DNA of 64,000 bases from Jidongwangia harbinensis (GCF_020216025.1 NZ_JAIWNC010000028.1:1-64000); one strand, 5' to 3'. Numbered from the stretch's first letter, positions 24,494-33,483 are shown. Notes: generated from the letters alone by a model not told the origin. Made by a program: numbers and translations.

Positions 24494-25330
24494 ATGTCCG
24501 TGCGCAAGGCGCGGCAGGTGACTCCGGCCGCGCGGCGACTCGGCGCGGTGGAGGCGCGTCGGATGCTGCGGCACCCGGCCTATCCGATGGCCATGCTGTA
24601 CATCGTGGCGTTCGGCACCGCGATGGTCGTCAACGATGAGGGTGCGCCAGCCAACCAGGCCTACCTGATCGTGATGCTGAGCGTGCTGCTCGTCTACGCG
24701 CCGGCGACGATCGTGGTTGCCAACCGGGTGGCCGCGGCCACGTTTCGGTCCCGGGTCCGCGAGCCGTTGGACGCCGTGCCGGTCGATGAGCGGCAGCGCA
24801 CGGTGGGCGCGATCCTGGGCGTGCTGCGCGGCCCGGTGCTGGTCGGGTGTGCGGCCGCCGCGCTGCTGTTGGTGCTCGACGGGTACGCCACTCCGTACAC
24901 CGCGGTGCGCAACGACGCGGTCTACCCCCGTACGGCGTGGGAATACCTGCAGTTGCCGGCCCTAGTGCTCGGCGCCGGGCTGCTCGGCATCGCGGTGGCC
25001 CGCTGGCTGCCCTGGCCCGGCGTGCTGCCACTGACCGTGCTCGTGGTCGGATTCGGCACGATCGCGATGTATCCCGTCACCGTGGCCGACTCGGTGCATG
25101 CCTCGGCCTGGTACGCGCTGTGGCCGGCATGGTTCGCGCTGGACGTCGGCATGCTGCCGCGGAAGCCGCTCGATCAGGAGATGTGGCACCTGGCATACCT
25201 GCTCGGGCTCGGAGCCCTGGCCGGTGTCGCATCGCTTCTGCACACCCGGGGACCGCGCCGGACATTGTGCATTGCCGTGGCGGTGGCCGTCCTGGTCACC
25301 GCGGCTGCTGGCTGGCTGCAGACACGGTGA
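24494..25330 (+). CDS. Tandem ABC membrane protein, copy 3
   Basis: 278 residues from ATG 24494 with AGGAG upstream. It has seven extra N-terminal residues (MSVRKARQVTPAARRLGAVE) compared with copy 2, then the same six-helix plan. It differs more in the outer loop (LDGYATPYTAVRNDAVYPRT). It again ends AAAGWLQTR. A 26-base spacer to copy 2 keeps it in the operon. Confidence 0.85.
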   Translation: MSVRKARQVTPAARRLGAVEARRMLRHPAYPMAMLYIVAFGTAMVVNDEGAPANQAYLIVMLSVLLVYAPATIVVANRVAAATFRSRVREPLDAVPVDERQRTVGAILGVLRGPVLVGCAAAALLLVLDGYATPYTAVRNDAVYPRTAWEYLQLPALVLGAGLLGIAVARWLPWPGVLPLTVLVVGFGTIAMYPVTVADSVHASAWYALWPAWFALDVGMLPRKPLDQEMWHLAYLLGLGALAGVASLLHTRGPRRTLCIAVAVAVLVTAAAGWLQTR

Positions 25331-25368
25331 CAGTGGGCACGCCAGCCGGCAGGGGAAGGAGACGGGCG

Positions 25369-26212
25369 ATGACGACTCCGGCCGCACGGCGACTCGGCGC
25401 GGTGGAGGCACGCCAGATGCTGCGCCACCCCGCGTATCCCATCGCGATGCTCTACATCCTCACATGGGACGTCACGTTGCTGATCAACCACGAGGGCGAC
25501 CCACCGGCCAACCGCGCCTACATGGTCTTGGCCTTCAGCCTGGTGCACGTCTACGCGCCGGTGACATTCGTGGCGGCGAACCTGGTCACCGCCGCCACCT
25601 ATCGATCGCGAGTCCGGGAGCCGTTAGACGCCACCCCCGTCGACGGCCGGCAACGCACGGTGGGCGCCATCGTGGGGTTGGTGCGCGGCCCGGTCATCGT
25701 GGACTCCCCGGTGCGGCACTGCTGCTGGTGCTCGGCGAGTTCACCACCGCGCACACCCCTCTGGCCAGCGAGCGGGTGTACCAGCGCACCGCTGTGGAGT
25801 ACCTACAGGTGCCGACGCTCGTGCTCGGCGCGGGCTTACTCGGCATCGCAGTCGCCCGCTGGCTGCCCTGGCCTGGCCTGCTCCCGCTGACCACGCTCAC
25901 ATTGTGGCTCGGCACCATCGCCCTGTACTACCACTTCACCGAGTACATCGGCCCTACGCTGGGCGGTCCGCCCGAGGTGGTGCAGCCAAGGACCTGGCTC
26001 GCGTTGTGGCCGGTCTGGTTCGCATCCAACCAAGGCATCCTTCCCCGGCAACCACTCGGCCAGGAGATGTGGCATCTGGCATACCTGCTCGGACTCGGCG
26101 CACTTGCCGGCACTGCGGCCGTGCTGCGCACCGACGGGCCCCGCCGCAGCGTCTGGGCCGCAGCCGCTGGGATCGCCGCACAGCCATCGCCGGCCGGCTG
26201 CAACTCGGCTGA
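25369..26212 (+). pseudogene. Tandem ABC membrane protein, copy 4, frameshifted
   Basis: It starts MTTPAARRLGAVEARQMLRH at ATG 25369 and follows the family until GPVIVDSP at about 25705, where a C-run (GACTCCCCGG) carries a net -1 shift. Homology resumes one frame over as GAALLLVLGEFTTAHTPLAS and continues to GQEMWHLAYLLGLGALAGTA. A second shift at about 26175 restores IAGRLQLG before TGA 26210-26212. Two indels suggest decay. The first, in a homopolymer, could be a sequencing error. Confidence 0.8.
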
Positions 26213-26360
26213 GGGACCGCCAACCGGTTCATCAATACGCGCCTGCCTGCAGCATGCGCACCATTGCCTCCGACCCGCCGTGACCAAGAACCATCCGGCC
26301 GTGGCCGCAGACAGCTTGGTAGACGGAATCGGCAGCCGCCGAAGCGCAGCGTGGCCCTCA
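26213..26360 (-). repeat. Inverted copy of a degenerate sequence also at 31170-31320
   Basis: The minus strand of this segment matches the plus strand around 31170-31320. They share 27 identical bases (26220-26246 complement versus 31278-31304), and patches such as AAGCTGTCTGCGG and GGTTCT-GGTCACGGCG are also shared. The segment begins directly after the copy-4 pseudogene. Confidence 0.6.
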
Positions 26361-26417
26361 GTCGTCAACTCTGACCAGGGCAATGATGCGCGAACACCAT
26401 CGATGTAAGGAGCTCCG

Positions 26418-27278
26418 GTGAAACGAGCGCGCTACCAGATCAGCATCAACGGTTTCGACGTGAAGAACCAGTCATGGGACCACGCATTGCAAGTTGACGG
26501 CAAAGACGACGAGGTGTTCATCGGCTGGAACAGCAAGAAAATGCGCTCCGACGGCACCCTCATCTACGAGGCCGCGACTCGTAAGTCGGCAACGATCGGT
26601 GACGTCAACGGTCAATCCGGCCGAGTCGTCGGCGGAAGCGCTTCCAGCAAAGGAGGACTCAGGGATGGGGACAGATATCCACACGACAAGCCATGGATGA
26701 AGAAGCGCGTATTCGACCTTCCTGCGATTCCGCCCTTCATCTGGTCGCCGACTCGAATCGAGATCAGTCCGGAAGTTCCTTCCGGCCGCGACTATCCACC
26801 CATGAACTGCTTCACCGACACGATCACCGAAGGCGAGGTGGTCTACTTCACGCCTAGCATCTGGGAATTTGATCTCGGTCAAAGCGCATGGGAAGGCATG
26901 CTCGCTTGGCTAAGGGACACTGACGACAAGTTCGGTGCTCGGGCGAAAGAGATCTTCACGAAGGTATTCCCTCCGAACAACTGGATCTTCGACGCCGTCT
27001 CCCTCGGCATACAGACCGCTTCCACGCTGACCAGCATCACCGGTAGCTCGGGCAGTCGTCCCATCGGGACGGTGCGCAGCGCCACGAACCCCGCGACGTT
27101 CGTTTTCAACCCCTGGATCCTTGAGCTGACCTTCGAACGGGCGGAAGCGCTGATTGCGGCCGAGCCCGCCGGCGTCGGGCATGGCGTCTTGGCGATCCCG
27201 TACACCGACGACATCTCCCTACGCGGCAGCTATCAGCTCTACCTGCAAGTCGAGCGGCTGGGGCCAGTCGAAGGATAG
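26418..27278 (+). CDS. Hypothetical 286-residue soluble protein
   Basis: GTG 26418 follows AAGGAGC at a good distance. The start RYQISINGFDVKNQSWDHAL and onward (VDGKDDEVFIGWNS) reads like a beta-rich lectin- or PLAT-like domain. The C-terminal half has NPWILELTFERAEAL and YTDDISLRGSYQLYLQVERL, a second beta segment. There is no signal peptide or membrane helix. The family was not recognised by name. Lower GC at codon third positions than in the ABC operon suggests separate acquisition. Confidence 0.75.
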   Translation: MKRARYQISINGFDVKNQSWDHALQVDGKDDEVFIGWNSKKMRSDGTLIYEAATRKSATIGDVNGQSGRVVGGSASSKGGLRDGDRYPHDKPWMKKRVFDLPAIPPFIWSPTRIEISPEVPSGRDYPPMNCFTDTITEGEVVYFTPSIWEFDLGQSAWEGMLAWLRDTDDKFGARAKEIFTKVFPPNNWIFDAVSLGIQTASTLTSITGSSGSRPIGTVRSATNPATFVFNPWILELTFERAEALIAAEPAGVGHGVLAIPYTDDISLRGSYQLYLQVERLGPVEG

Positions 27279-27611
27279 CCGCCCGACGCGAGCACCACCG
27301 GGCCATTCAGTATGAGTGGAACTACGGCGCCAACCCTATGTTTCGACTGATCTGACGGGCACGATGGGTGGCGAGACCTCTCGGCTTAGCTGGGAGGTCC
27401 GTCGCACTGTTCTAACGGTGTCTTGCCGGGACTGCCGCCTTGGCTGCAGTTGTCACGACGGCAATCGTAGGTGCTCCTTCATCGGCCCACGCCGCCACAA
27501 TTGACTTCTTGGCGGCTTCCGTTCTCGAGGATAGCCAGCCGTATCAGTTGGTTTTTGAATGGGCTCTTCGCTGCCTGGAAACCCCATTGGACACCGACGG
27601 CGTGGATTGAC

Positions 27612-29059
27612 GGCTCTTCGAAGTTGAGCGGGGTTCGGAGTCGGCGGCGACCCGGGACATAGGGGCTCGCAGCCCATCGGTGATCATCTGAGTGTCGAGT
27701 TCGGATGGTCACAAGTGAAGAGCTGCGAGCATGGTCAACGATACGACCCGGCTGCTGGGCCTGGATGGGCTGGTGGTGGAGGGGGTCGAGGTGGACGCTG
27801 ACGGCGTCCCGGTGGTGGACCTGTCCACCGGTTGTGAGCAGGCACGATGCTGTCCGGGGTGTGGGCGGCGGGCGGCGCAGATCAAGCAGTGGGCGACTAC
27901 CCGGCCACGGGATCTGCCGGTCGCCGGGCGGACGATGCGGCTGCGGTGGCGTAAACGGCGCTGGTACTGCCCGACCGCGGCTTGTCCGCGGAAATCGTTC
28001 ACCGAGCAGGTCGCCCAGGTGCCGGCCCGGTCGAGGCTGACCATGCGGTTGCGGCAGGCGGCCGGGGCGGCAGTCGCCGACGGCGGTCGCACGATCGTGC
28101 AGTCGGCTCGCGATCACGGCGTCTCGTGGCCGGTCGTCGCGCAGGCGTTCACCGCCCACGCGAGCAGGGTGTTGCCGGACGAACCGGAGCCGGTCGCGGT
28201 ACTCGGCATCGACGAGGTCCGCCGCGGCGAACCGCACTGGGCATGGGATGAGAAGGCCGGTTCGTGGACCAAGACCGCGGACCGGTGGCACGTCGGCTTC
28301 TGCGATCTGTCCGCTGGTCAGGGACTGCTCGCCCAGGTCGAAGGGCGCACCACCGCCGCGGTCACCGGCTGGCTGGCCGCTCGATCACCGGCCTGGCGCG
28401 AGCAGATCACGGCGGTCGCGATCGACATGTGCACCGTGTTCAAGGCCGCGATCCGGCAGATGCTGCCGCACGCGCTGCTGGTCGTCGATCACTTCCACGT
28501 CGTGCAGCTGGCCAACCGGGCGGTCACCGAGGTCCGCCGCCGGGTGACGCTCACTGCGCGGGGCCGTCGTGGCCGCGGCAGCGATCCTGAGTGGCGGATG
28601 CGGAACCGGCTGACCCGCTCGGCGACCCGGATGAGCGGCAAGCACGTCGACCGCCTGACCGACACTCTCGAGGCCCTGCCCACCCGGATCGGCGCCCCGA
28701 TCCTGGCCACGTGGAACGCGAAAGAGGACCTGCTCGACCTGCTCGCCACCGCCCGCACCCAGCCCGACCGCGAACACGTCCATCGGCTGCTACGCCGCTT
28801 CTACACCCGCTGCGCCGCCACTGACCTGCCCGAACTACACCGGCTCGCCACCACGATCGAGACCTGGTGGCCGCAAATCTCGGCGTTCCTGGCCACGGGT
28901 ATCACCAACGCCGGCTCCGAAGGCACCAACCGCGTCATCAAGACCGTCGCCCGCGACGCCTACGGCTTCCGGAACCCAGAAAATCAGCGGCTACGTACCC
29001 GCACCGCGACCACCCGCCGGCACCGCGGACACCTCAACCCCGCTTAACTTCGCAGAGCC
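27612..29059 (+). mobile_element. Intact ISL3-family element, 1448 bp, with 8-bp target duplication
   Basis: The left end GGCTCTTCGAAGTTGAGCGG (27612 on) and the right end, read on the minus strand from 29059 as GGCTCTGCGAAGTTAAGCGG, are 24-bp inverted repeats with two mismatches. The 8-bp sequence GGATTGAC flanks both ends exactly (27604-27611 and 29060-29067). A perfect duplication and an intact transposase point to a recent insertion. Confidence 0.92.
27731..29047 (+). CDS. ISL3-family transposase
   Basis: 438 residues from ATG 27731. The N-terminal zinc-finger region (CEQARCCPGCGRRA, WYCPTAACPRKSF) is followed by an HTH-like region (QSARDHGVSWPVVAQAFTAH). The DDE core shows VLGIDEVRRGEPHWAWDEKA, AIDMCTVFKAAIRQMLPHAL and VVDHFHVVQLANRA. 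The C terminus contains TGITNAGSEGTNRVIKTVAR. All are diagnostic of ISL3 transposases, the frame is intact and the length is normal. Confidence 0.93.
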   Translation: MVNDTTRLLGLDGLVVEGVEVDADGVPVVDLSTGCEQARCCPGCGRRAAQIKQWATTRPRDLPVAGRTMRLRWRKRRWYCPTAACPRKSFTEQVAQVPARSRLTMRLRQAAGAAVADGGRTIVQSARDHGVSWPVVAQAFTAHASRVLPDEPEPVAVLGIDEVRRGEPHWAWDEKAGSWTKTADRWHVGFCDLSAGQGLLAQVEGRTTAAVTGWLAARSPAWREQITAVAIDMCTVFKAAIRQMLPHALLVVDHFHVVQLANRAVTEVRRRVTLTARGRRGRGSDPEWRMRNRLTRSATRMSGKHVDRLTDTLEALPTRIGAPILATWNAKEDLLDLLATARTQPDREHVHRLLRRFYTRCAATDLPELHRLATTIETWWPQISAFLATGITNAGSEGTNRVIKTVARDAYGFRNPENQRLRTRTATTRRHRGHLNPA

Positions 29060-29400
29060 GGATTGACTGTTCCAGTGGCCGTGTCACGGCGGTGACCACC
29101 AAAGTGGATCTTTTCGCCGACGACTGTCGGTTCAGCAAGATCATTCGGTTTACGACGGAGGCTGTTTTACGGCATCGGCGAACAGTGCGAGGATGTTCAA
29201 AACCAGGACTGCAGGGACAGCGGAGAGCGCAAGACTCGTCAGGAGTGGCGGCTGTCGTACGTCCAGGGCAGCTACTACGAGATTGTCAACCGATAAACCG
29301 GCCTTTGTCTCGGCATCCGGCATGGTGGCTCAGGCAGCCATGCCGATCAAGTATCGCTGCGGTGGGAACCCAACTTTGGGCCCTGCGGTAACCCTTAAAG

Positions 29401-29673
29401 GCCGATCAAGTGGCATAGGCGCACGCCGAGTGGTCTGGGCGCTAACCGCGGGCCACACCTGTCATCCTAGCTAGTGCACAACGCGTCGGACGGTTGTCCA
29501 CGGAGCGCAAAATCGCTCCGCTGCTTGGCGAAGGCAGCCTTCCTATCCCACCTGTAGTGCTGACCCACCAGTTGACCCAGGACAGCACCACAGGTCTGGG
29601 CCAACGCCGCGGGCCGCCAGGTAAAGATCCCCACTCACGCGCGTCGACTTCGACCACGCACAGGAGACACTGC
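29401..29673. other. Intergenic region before the secreted protein
   Basis: Tail of the lectin relic followed by about 200 bases without a gene. CAGGAGAC at 29661-29668 is the RBS of the secreted-protein gene. Confidence 0.4.
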
Positions 29674-30081
29674 ATGAACAACAACAGGCCGGATCATCTC
29701 CAAAGGAATCCGCTGAGAAGAATGACGGCAATGGCCACAGCGGCGGCGGCCGCCCAGGCAATGTTTGCCGGTGTCGCGCTGACTGCCGGCGTGATGTCCG
29801 CACCAGCGGCGCAGGCCAAACCCAAATGCAACGGCCCCTACCCACAGTCCACGTGCTCTCCGCAGGAGAACCGTGCCCCGACTGGCACTGAGACCTTCGA
29901 CCAGCAAGGCGGCGTGTTCTGCATGTGCCGGGTCGGTGGCCTGTACTTTTCTGGTCACGCTTGCGACGCCCGCGGCGAGACCGTGAACGTCGACATATCC
30001 GAAGGAGCCGGACAAAGACGGGAGGGAGCCTACTTGTTTGGGAATGGCTTCGTGGAGGACGACGGCGGGCCAGTCGGCTAA
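29674..30081 (+). CDS. Small secreted cysteine-containing protein
   Basis: 135 residues from ATG 29674, RBS caggag. The basic N terminus (NNNRPDHLQRNPLRR) and hydrophobic core (TAAAAAQAMFAGVALTAGV) end in MSAPAAQA, a good signal-peptidase I site near residue 47. The mature part has Cys residues in C-x8-C and C-x-C spacing (CNGPYPQSTC, FCMCR) and a further one in GHACDARG, so disulphides are likely. No family was recognised. Small Cys-rich exported proteins may be inhibitors or toxins, but that is a guess. Confidence 0.7.
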   Translation: MNNNRPDHLQRNPLRRMTAMATAAAAAQAMFAGVALTAGVMSAPAAQAKPKCNGPYPQSTCSPQENRAPTGTETFDQQGGVFCMCRVGGLYFSGHACDARGETVNVDISEGAGQRREGAYLFGNGFVEDDGGPVG

Positions 30082-30721
30082 GGAGCCAAGCGAACAGCTC
30101 CTCGGTCGACGGCCGGCTGCTTCCAGAGTCTCGCACCGTGGCGGTGGCGGGACTGGACCGGTCAACCAAGGCTCGACACGGAAGCGGTTTCGGATGCCCC
30201 GCGCCTGCCAAGCGGGGGCCCAATCGAGGGCAACCGTATTCGCTCGTTAAGGCAACGTGGCCAGGTCCGGTATGTCGCCAAGGGCGCCCGGCGGCGGGAG
30301 CGGGCCGGTGCACGCCGTCGGCCCCGTCGACGCCTACCTCGCCGCGCGCGCGAGTGCGGCCGGCATAGTCGTCGAGGCGCTGACTGGTCCGCTGATAGCC
30401 ACCAGCAAGGCCCAACGGTTTGGCTGGCTCGGCGCCCGCCGCGCCGCCCGCAGGGCCTCGGCCTCGCCCTCGGATCGAGCACAGGCCGGCGGTCACGAAC
30501 CGACGAATAGCGTCATCCGATGGGGCCGATTTTGAACGCGAGCTTTCGCAGTGAAGACATGGACCATTTCTGCCTTCCTGGAATTCAGTATCAGCGACCC
30601 GTGCGTTGTCATCACCGCCCGGTATGGGCGGTTGATGAAGCGTCCTGTCGCTCGCAGGTGCCAATGTGATCGCAGAGCGGACTGCCGTACCCGAGCGGTC
30701 GTAGAAGCTCTCCGATGTGGG
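30082..30721. other. Intergenic region, nothing supportable
   Basis: About 640 bases between the secreted protein and the small membrane peptide gene. Open frames here are short, Arg/Pro/Ala-rich GC artefacts without RBS. No repeat or RNA gene was seen. Confidence 0.45.
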
Positions 30722-30931
30722 TCAGGGCTGGTTGTCCCCCAGCGGTCCGGAATGGATGGCACCGCCAGCGCCGACACTTGCCACGCCGCCCACCAGCGAT
30801 GGTGCGTGTTCCGCGAGCCACGAGGGGATTTTGACGTCCTTGGCTTTGAGGACGGCGATCCCCTTCTTGGCGGCCGACCTCGCCACGAACCCGACTACCG
30901 GAATAACGATCAGTGCGACAAGTTCTTCCAT
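30722..30931 (-). CDS. Small membrane-associated protein, 69 residues
   Basis: ATG at 30929-30931 with a strong AAAGGAG RBS seven bases upstream. The sequence starts MEELVALIVIPVVGFVARSA, a single N-terminal hydrophobic helix. A basic amphipathic stretch (KKGIAVLKAKDVKIPSWLAE) and a Gly/Ala-rich end (LVGGVASVGAGGAIHSG) follow. A longer frame from 30970 lacks an RBS. The shape fits small toxins, bacteriocin-like peptides or holin-like proteins. No homologue was recognised. Confidence 0.6.
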   Translation of the reverse strand: MEELVALIVIPVVGFVARSAAKKGIAVLKAKDVKIPSWLAEHAPSLVGGVASVGAGGAIHSGPLGDNQP

Positions 30932-31169
30932 GATTGCACTCCTTTGTCGACGGATAACGTCCCAGAACATCTGCCCGCCTGCCGCGTTCGAGACAGTCCC
31001 GGCGGTCGACAGTCCGCTATGAGATGGCCGTGTCTAACTTGATGACCTTGGCGTGAGGATGTGAGTGATGATTCTGTAGATTGTCGTGGACATCAGAATC
31101 GCGTCCACCGTTTTGCGCCTTCGGTTTCATTGCGCATTCTTCTGGTCTGGGTTCACGACTGGTTTCGCG

Positions 31170-31320
31170 CCGCAGGCGATGGCGGCCGTCGATCCGGTCT
31201 TACCCAAGCTGTCTGCGGGCGACGGCGGGACGGTTCTGGGTCACGGCGCATTGGACGCAAGCGTGCGCATCGTGCAAGCAGGCGCGTATTGATGAACCGG
31301 TTGGGGCCGTCGCTCAGCCT
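31170..31320 (+). repeat. Copy of the degenerate sequence at 26213-26360, opposite orientation
   Basis: See the partner repeat. This copy encodes LPKLSAGDGGTVLGHGALDA and then SVRIVQAGAY before TGA in one frame, which suggests that both copies derive from the same gene end. The shared core is 31278-31304. Confidence 0.6.
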
Positions 31321-31612
31321 GCCTGTAGCCGGCGAGCGGTTCTGCTCATCCGGCGAGGGTGAAGGCCGACAACCCTTCGGCAGCGTCGCCACCGCGACGC
31401 TCGACCCGGCGGCTGGCTCGGTGACGATGAAACAGGTCGCGCCTGCCAGCAAGACCGCCGGCGCGACCGTCCTGGTGGCGCCGGATCACAAGCGCTTAGC
31501 GATCCACGACTTGACCGGCTGGTACACCACTGTCCTTGGCTCGTCCGCGGCGCCGGTCCGGCAGCCGCTGAGCGAACTGAAGGACCTCGGTGACCCGCTG
31601 TTCTGGAACTGA
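31321..31612 (+). pseudogene. Orphan C-terminal coding remnant
   Basis: The frame ending at TGA 31610-31612 reads FGSVATATLDPAAGSVTMKQ, SKTAGATVLVAPDHKRLAIH and LKDLGDPLFWN with high-GC codon usage, which looks like true coding sequence. No start or RBS fits, and the sequence before about 31310 belongs to the repeat. It is probably the tail of a degraded secreted protein. Family not recognised. Confidence 0.3.
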
Positions 31613-32010
31613 TCGGTTCCGATCGCGGGCACCCGCATGCAGGGACTCGTCTGGCGGCGTCGTTACTGGCTGAGCTTGTTCATGGCCACCCTCGCGGATT
31701 CGATCATCCTTGGTAGGACCTCAGTCGTCGGTGCAGCGGACCGATGGACATCACGATCGACGAAATCGCGATTGAGTCCTACTACCCCGCATACGCAGAG
31801 AGCACCGCCTACTTCAAGCAGTAGCGGGTACTTCTTGTGCATCCCGACGACCGCGCCGAACTTGGTACCCCCGCAGCGTTGCGCCGAATTGCCGGTTGAT
31901 CTTCATGCGAGCTTGCTGCAGGCTGCGGCATCGCGGAGGCGACTACCGGGGTGGCACCGAAGATACCGGTGTACTGCGCGGCCGAGAGAGGGCCCTACCA
32001 GGAGATTTGT
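31613..32010. other. Degraded region, no intact gene
   Basis: Short coding-like stretches in changing frames occur, for example MDITIDEIAIESYYPAYAES before TAG at 31822-31824. None is complete. This looks like decayed accessory DNA. Confidence 0.35.
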
Positions 32011-32232
32011 TCATCGCGGTTCGCCCGGGCACGCTGGGCAGCTAGGCGTGGGCCGGTGGTGCTTGATCCATGTTTCTACGTCGTCGGCGTGCCAGACTTT
32101 TCCTTGTCTCAGGTCGGCGAGTGGTCGTGGGAAGTTTGACTGGCTGGTGAGTTGAGAGACGCGTTGTCGGCTGAGGTGCAGGCGGGTGCTGATCTCGTGG
32201 GCTCCCATGAGCCGGATTTCGTGTCCGTGCAC
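32011..32232 (-). CDS. AlpA/excisionase-like helix-turn-helix protein
   Basis: 73 residues from GTG at 32230-32232 (GGTAGGG upstream). An internal ATG at 32205-32207 is an alternative. The core HTH AHEISTRLHLSRQRVSQLTS is followed by SNFPRPLADLRQGKVWHADD and VETWIKHHRP, the MerR-like/AlpA pattern of phage and integrative-element excisionases. Its presence suggests that an integrative element once resided here. No integrase gene is visible nearby. Confidence 0.65.
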   Translation of the reverse strand: MHGHEIRLMGAHEISTRLHLSRQRVSQLTSQSNFPRPLADLRQGKVWHADDVETWIKHHRPTPSCPACPGEPR

Positions 32233-32249
32233 AGCCCTACCCTGTCATG

Positions 32250-32274
32250 CGACTACTGGTCGCGCAACTAGTCG
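32250..32274. promoter_or_regulatory. Inverted repeat upstream of the AlpA-like gene, possible operator
   Basis: CGACTACTGGT at 32250-32260 faces GCAACTAGTCG at 32264-32274: six outer bases pair exactly, with partial pairing inside. It lies 18 bases upstream of the divergent GTG start, where an operator or excisionase site would be expected. Confidence 0.35.
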
Positions 32275-33125
32275 ATGGCGCGCCGGCTCGCGCGCACCAC
32301 AGCAGGTCTACGAAGCGTTCGTGTGGACACGTTCGCGGGTCGCGCCGGCTGCTCAACGGGCTGCGCCTGGACCACGGGCAAGAGTGCGGGTAGTCGCCGG
32401 CGCCCCCTATCAGTCATCCGTGGGTGCCCCGGATGGTGATGTAGCTGGTCTGGCGTCACGGGCAACGCGCGCCCCCATCGGGGCGGGAGATGGACGTACC
32501 ACCCCGGTTGAAGTGCGGAGAGCGATCCGATGAGTCAACCGCCGCAGCATTGCTGCATTCGTTCGAGCCGCAGGCGAGGGAGCAGACCGAACGGGCGCCG
32601 TCCCTCAGCCGTCGCCTGGAGCCAGATTCTGTTCTCGTGCGCCGTCGCCGGGCTGCGAAGTCGCTGAGCCGCGGGCGCGCGCCGTACGCGGAACCACGGA
32701 GCAGTTCGCGGACGAATGTTGAAGGCGGCGTCGATTAATGGCCGCCTACACAATGGTGGTGCCACCGGCGACATCTGCTCGACCCACACCACTACACCCA
32801 GATCAACTCCCCCGTGACGAATCACCGTCTACCGTGAGCAACAACCGGAACCGCATCGATGAGAAGCAAGAACACCTCGCCACGATCAAACTGAGAACGA
32901 CGCAGCGGACGCCCTCGTCAAGCCCGCTCGGCGAACCGGAACAAACGCAACCCCGGTTACACCGGCGCTACGGCCGGACCAAGCCGCACATGCGCGCAAG
33001 GTCGGCGGACTGCACGGACCGACGCCGACGTGTCGGTCCCGTCCTACTTCACACCGCCATGCTCGGCGACGCCCCTACTTCGACCTGCGGGCCGCGAAGA
33101 TTCCACGCGGGCCGAAGGCACAGGC
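32275..33125. other. Intergenic region, no supported gene
   Basis: About 850 bases between the AlpA-like gene and the peptide-type operon. Several medium open frames occur on both strands, but amino-acid composition (Arg/Pro/Ala runs) and lack of RBS argue against them. Confidence 0.45.
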
Positions 33126-33362
33126 TTACCGTGAGCGCCGATCGGAATAGCCTGCTAAGTGGGGCGGGACTTCGGGAACGATGACTTTTTCCATCGCATG
33201 GACCTGCACCGGAATACCGGCCGTCTTCAGGAAACATTTCAATGTTTCGGCGAGCGCCTCGATGTGGTCGTCTTCGACGAAGGCGTAACCGCGCTCCGAA
33301 AAACAGTCGGCGACCTGCTCGGCGATCTCGGTAATTGGGTCAGTCAACTCGTCATCATTCAT
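33126..33362 (-). CDS. Hypothetical 78-residue acidic protein
   Basis: ATG at 33360-33362 with AAGGA about ten bases upstream. The sequence starts MNDDELTDPITEIAEQVADC. It is helical and acidic, with two Cys, and ends IVPEVPPHLAGYSDRRSR. An open frame to 33425 would add 21 residues without an RBS. It is the last gene after the APH-like kinase, about 120 bases downstream. Size and position would allow a leader-type peptide or small regulator, but no family was recognised. Confidence 0.6.
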   Translation of the reverse strand: MNDDELTDPITEIAEQVADCFSERGYAFVEDDHIEALAETLKCFLKTAGIPVQVHAMEKVIVPEVPPHLAGYSDRRSR

Positions 33363-33483
33363 AAAATATCGATCCTTGAAATCGGCAACAATTTTATACA
33401 CCGACGACGTATCCGATGGCGGCATCTGTCAGCAGGCATTAGACCCATCCGTGACCGCTTGGTCTGCGGCGCCGTCCCCGGGT

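Larger units (their letters stand above)
27440..29400 (+). pseudogene. Secreted ricin-type lectin remnant beside/under the ISL3 insertion
   Basis: Before the ISL3 element the plus strand reads LAAVVTTAIVGAPSSAHAAT, a signal-peptide-like segment, then FEWALRCLETPLDTDGVD and a TGA at 27608-27610. After the element come LFQWPCHGGDHQ (29067 on) and, in another frame, QEWRLSYVQGSYYEIVNR with TAA, then TGLCLGIRHGG in the same frame past the stop. The CL-x-dG-QxW-CxGG-x-Q and WRL-YYeIvNR-CL patterns are those of RICIN/beta-trefoil lectins. Several stops and frameshifts make it a relic. No standard start codon was found except TTG 27440. Confidence 0.5.

Noticed and set aside
30257..30535. 92-codon plus frame as a gene
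   Set aside because: Ala/Arg-rich composition, no RBS, no recognisable domain, and a similarly long frame on the opposite strand.
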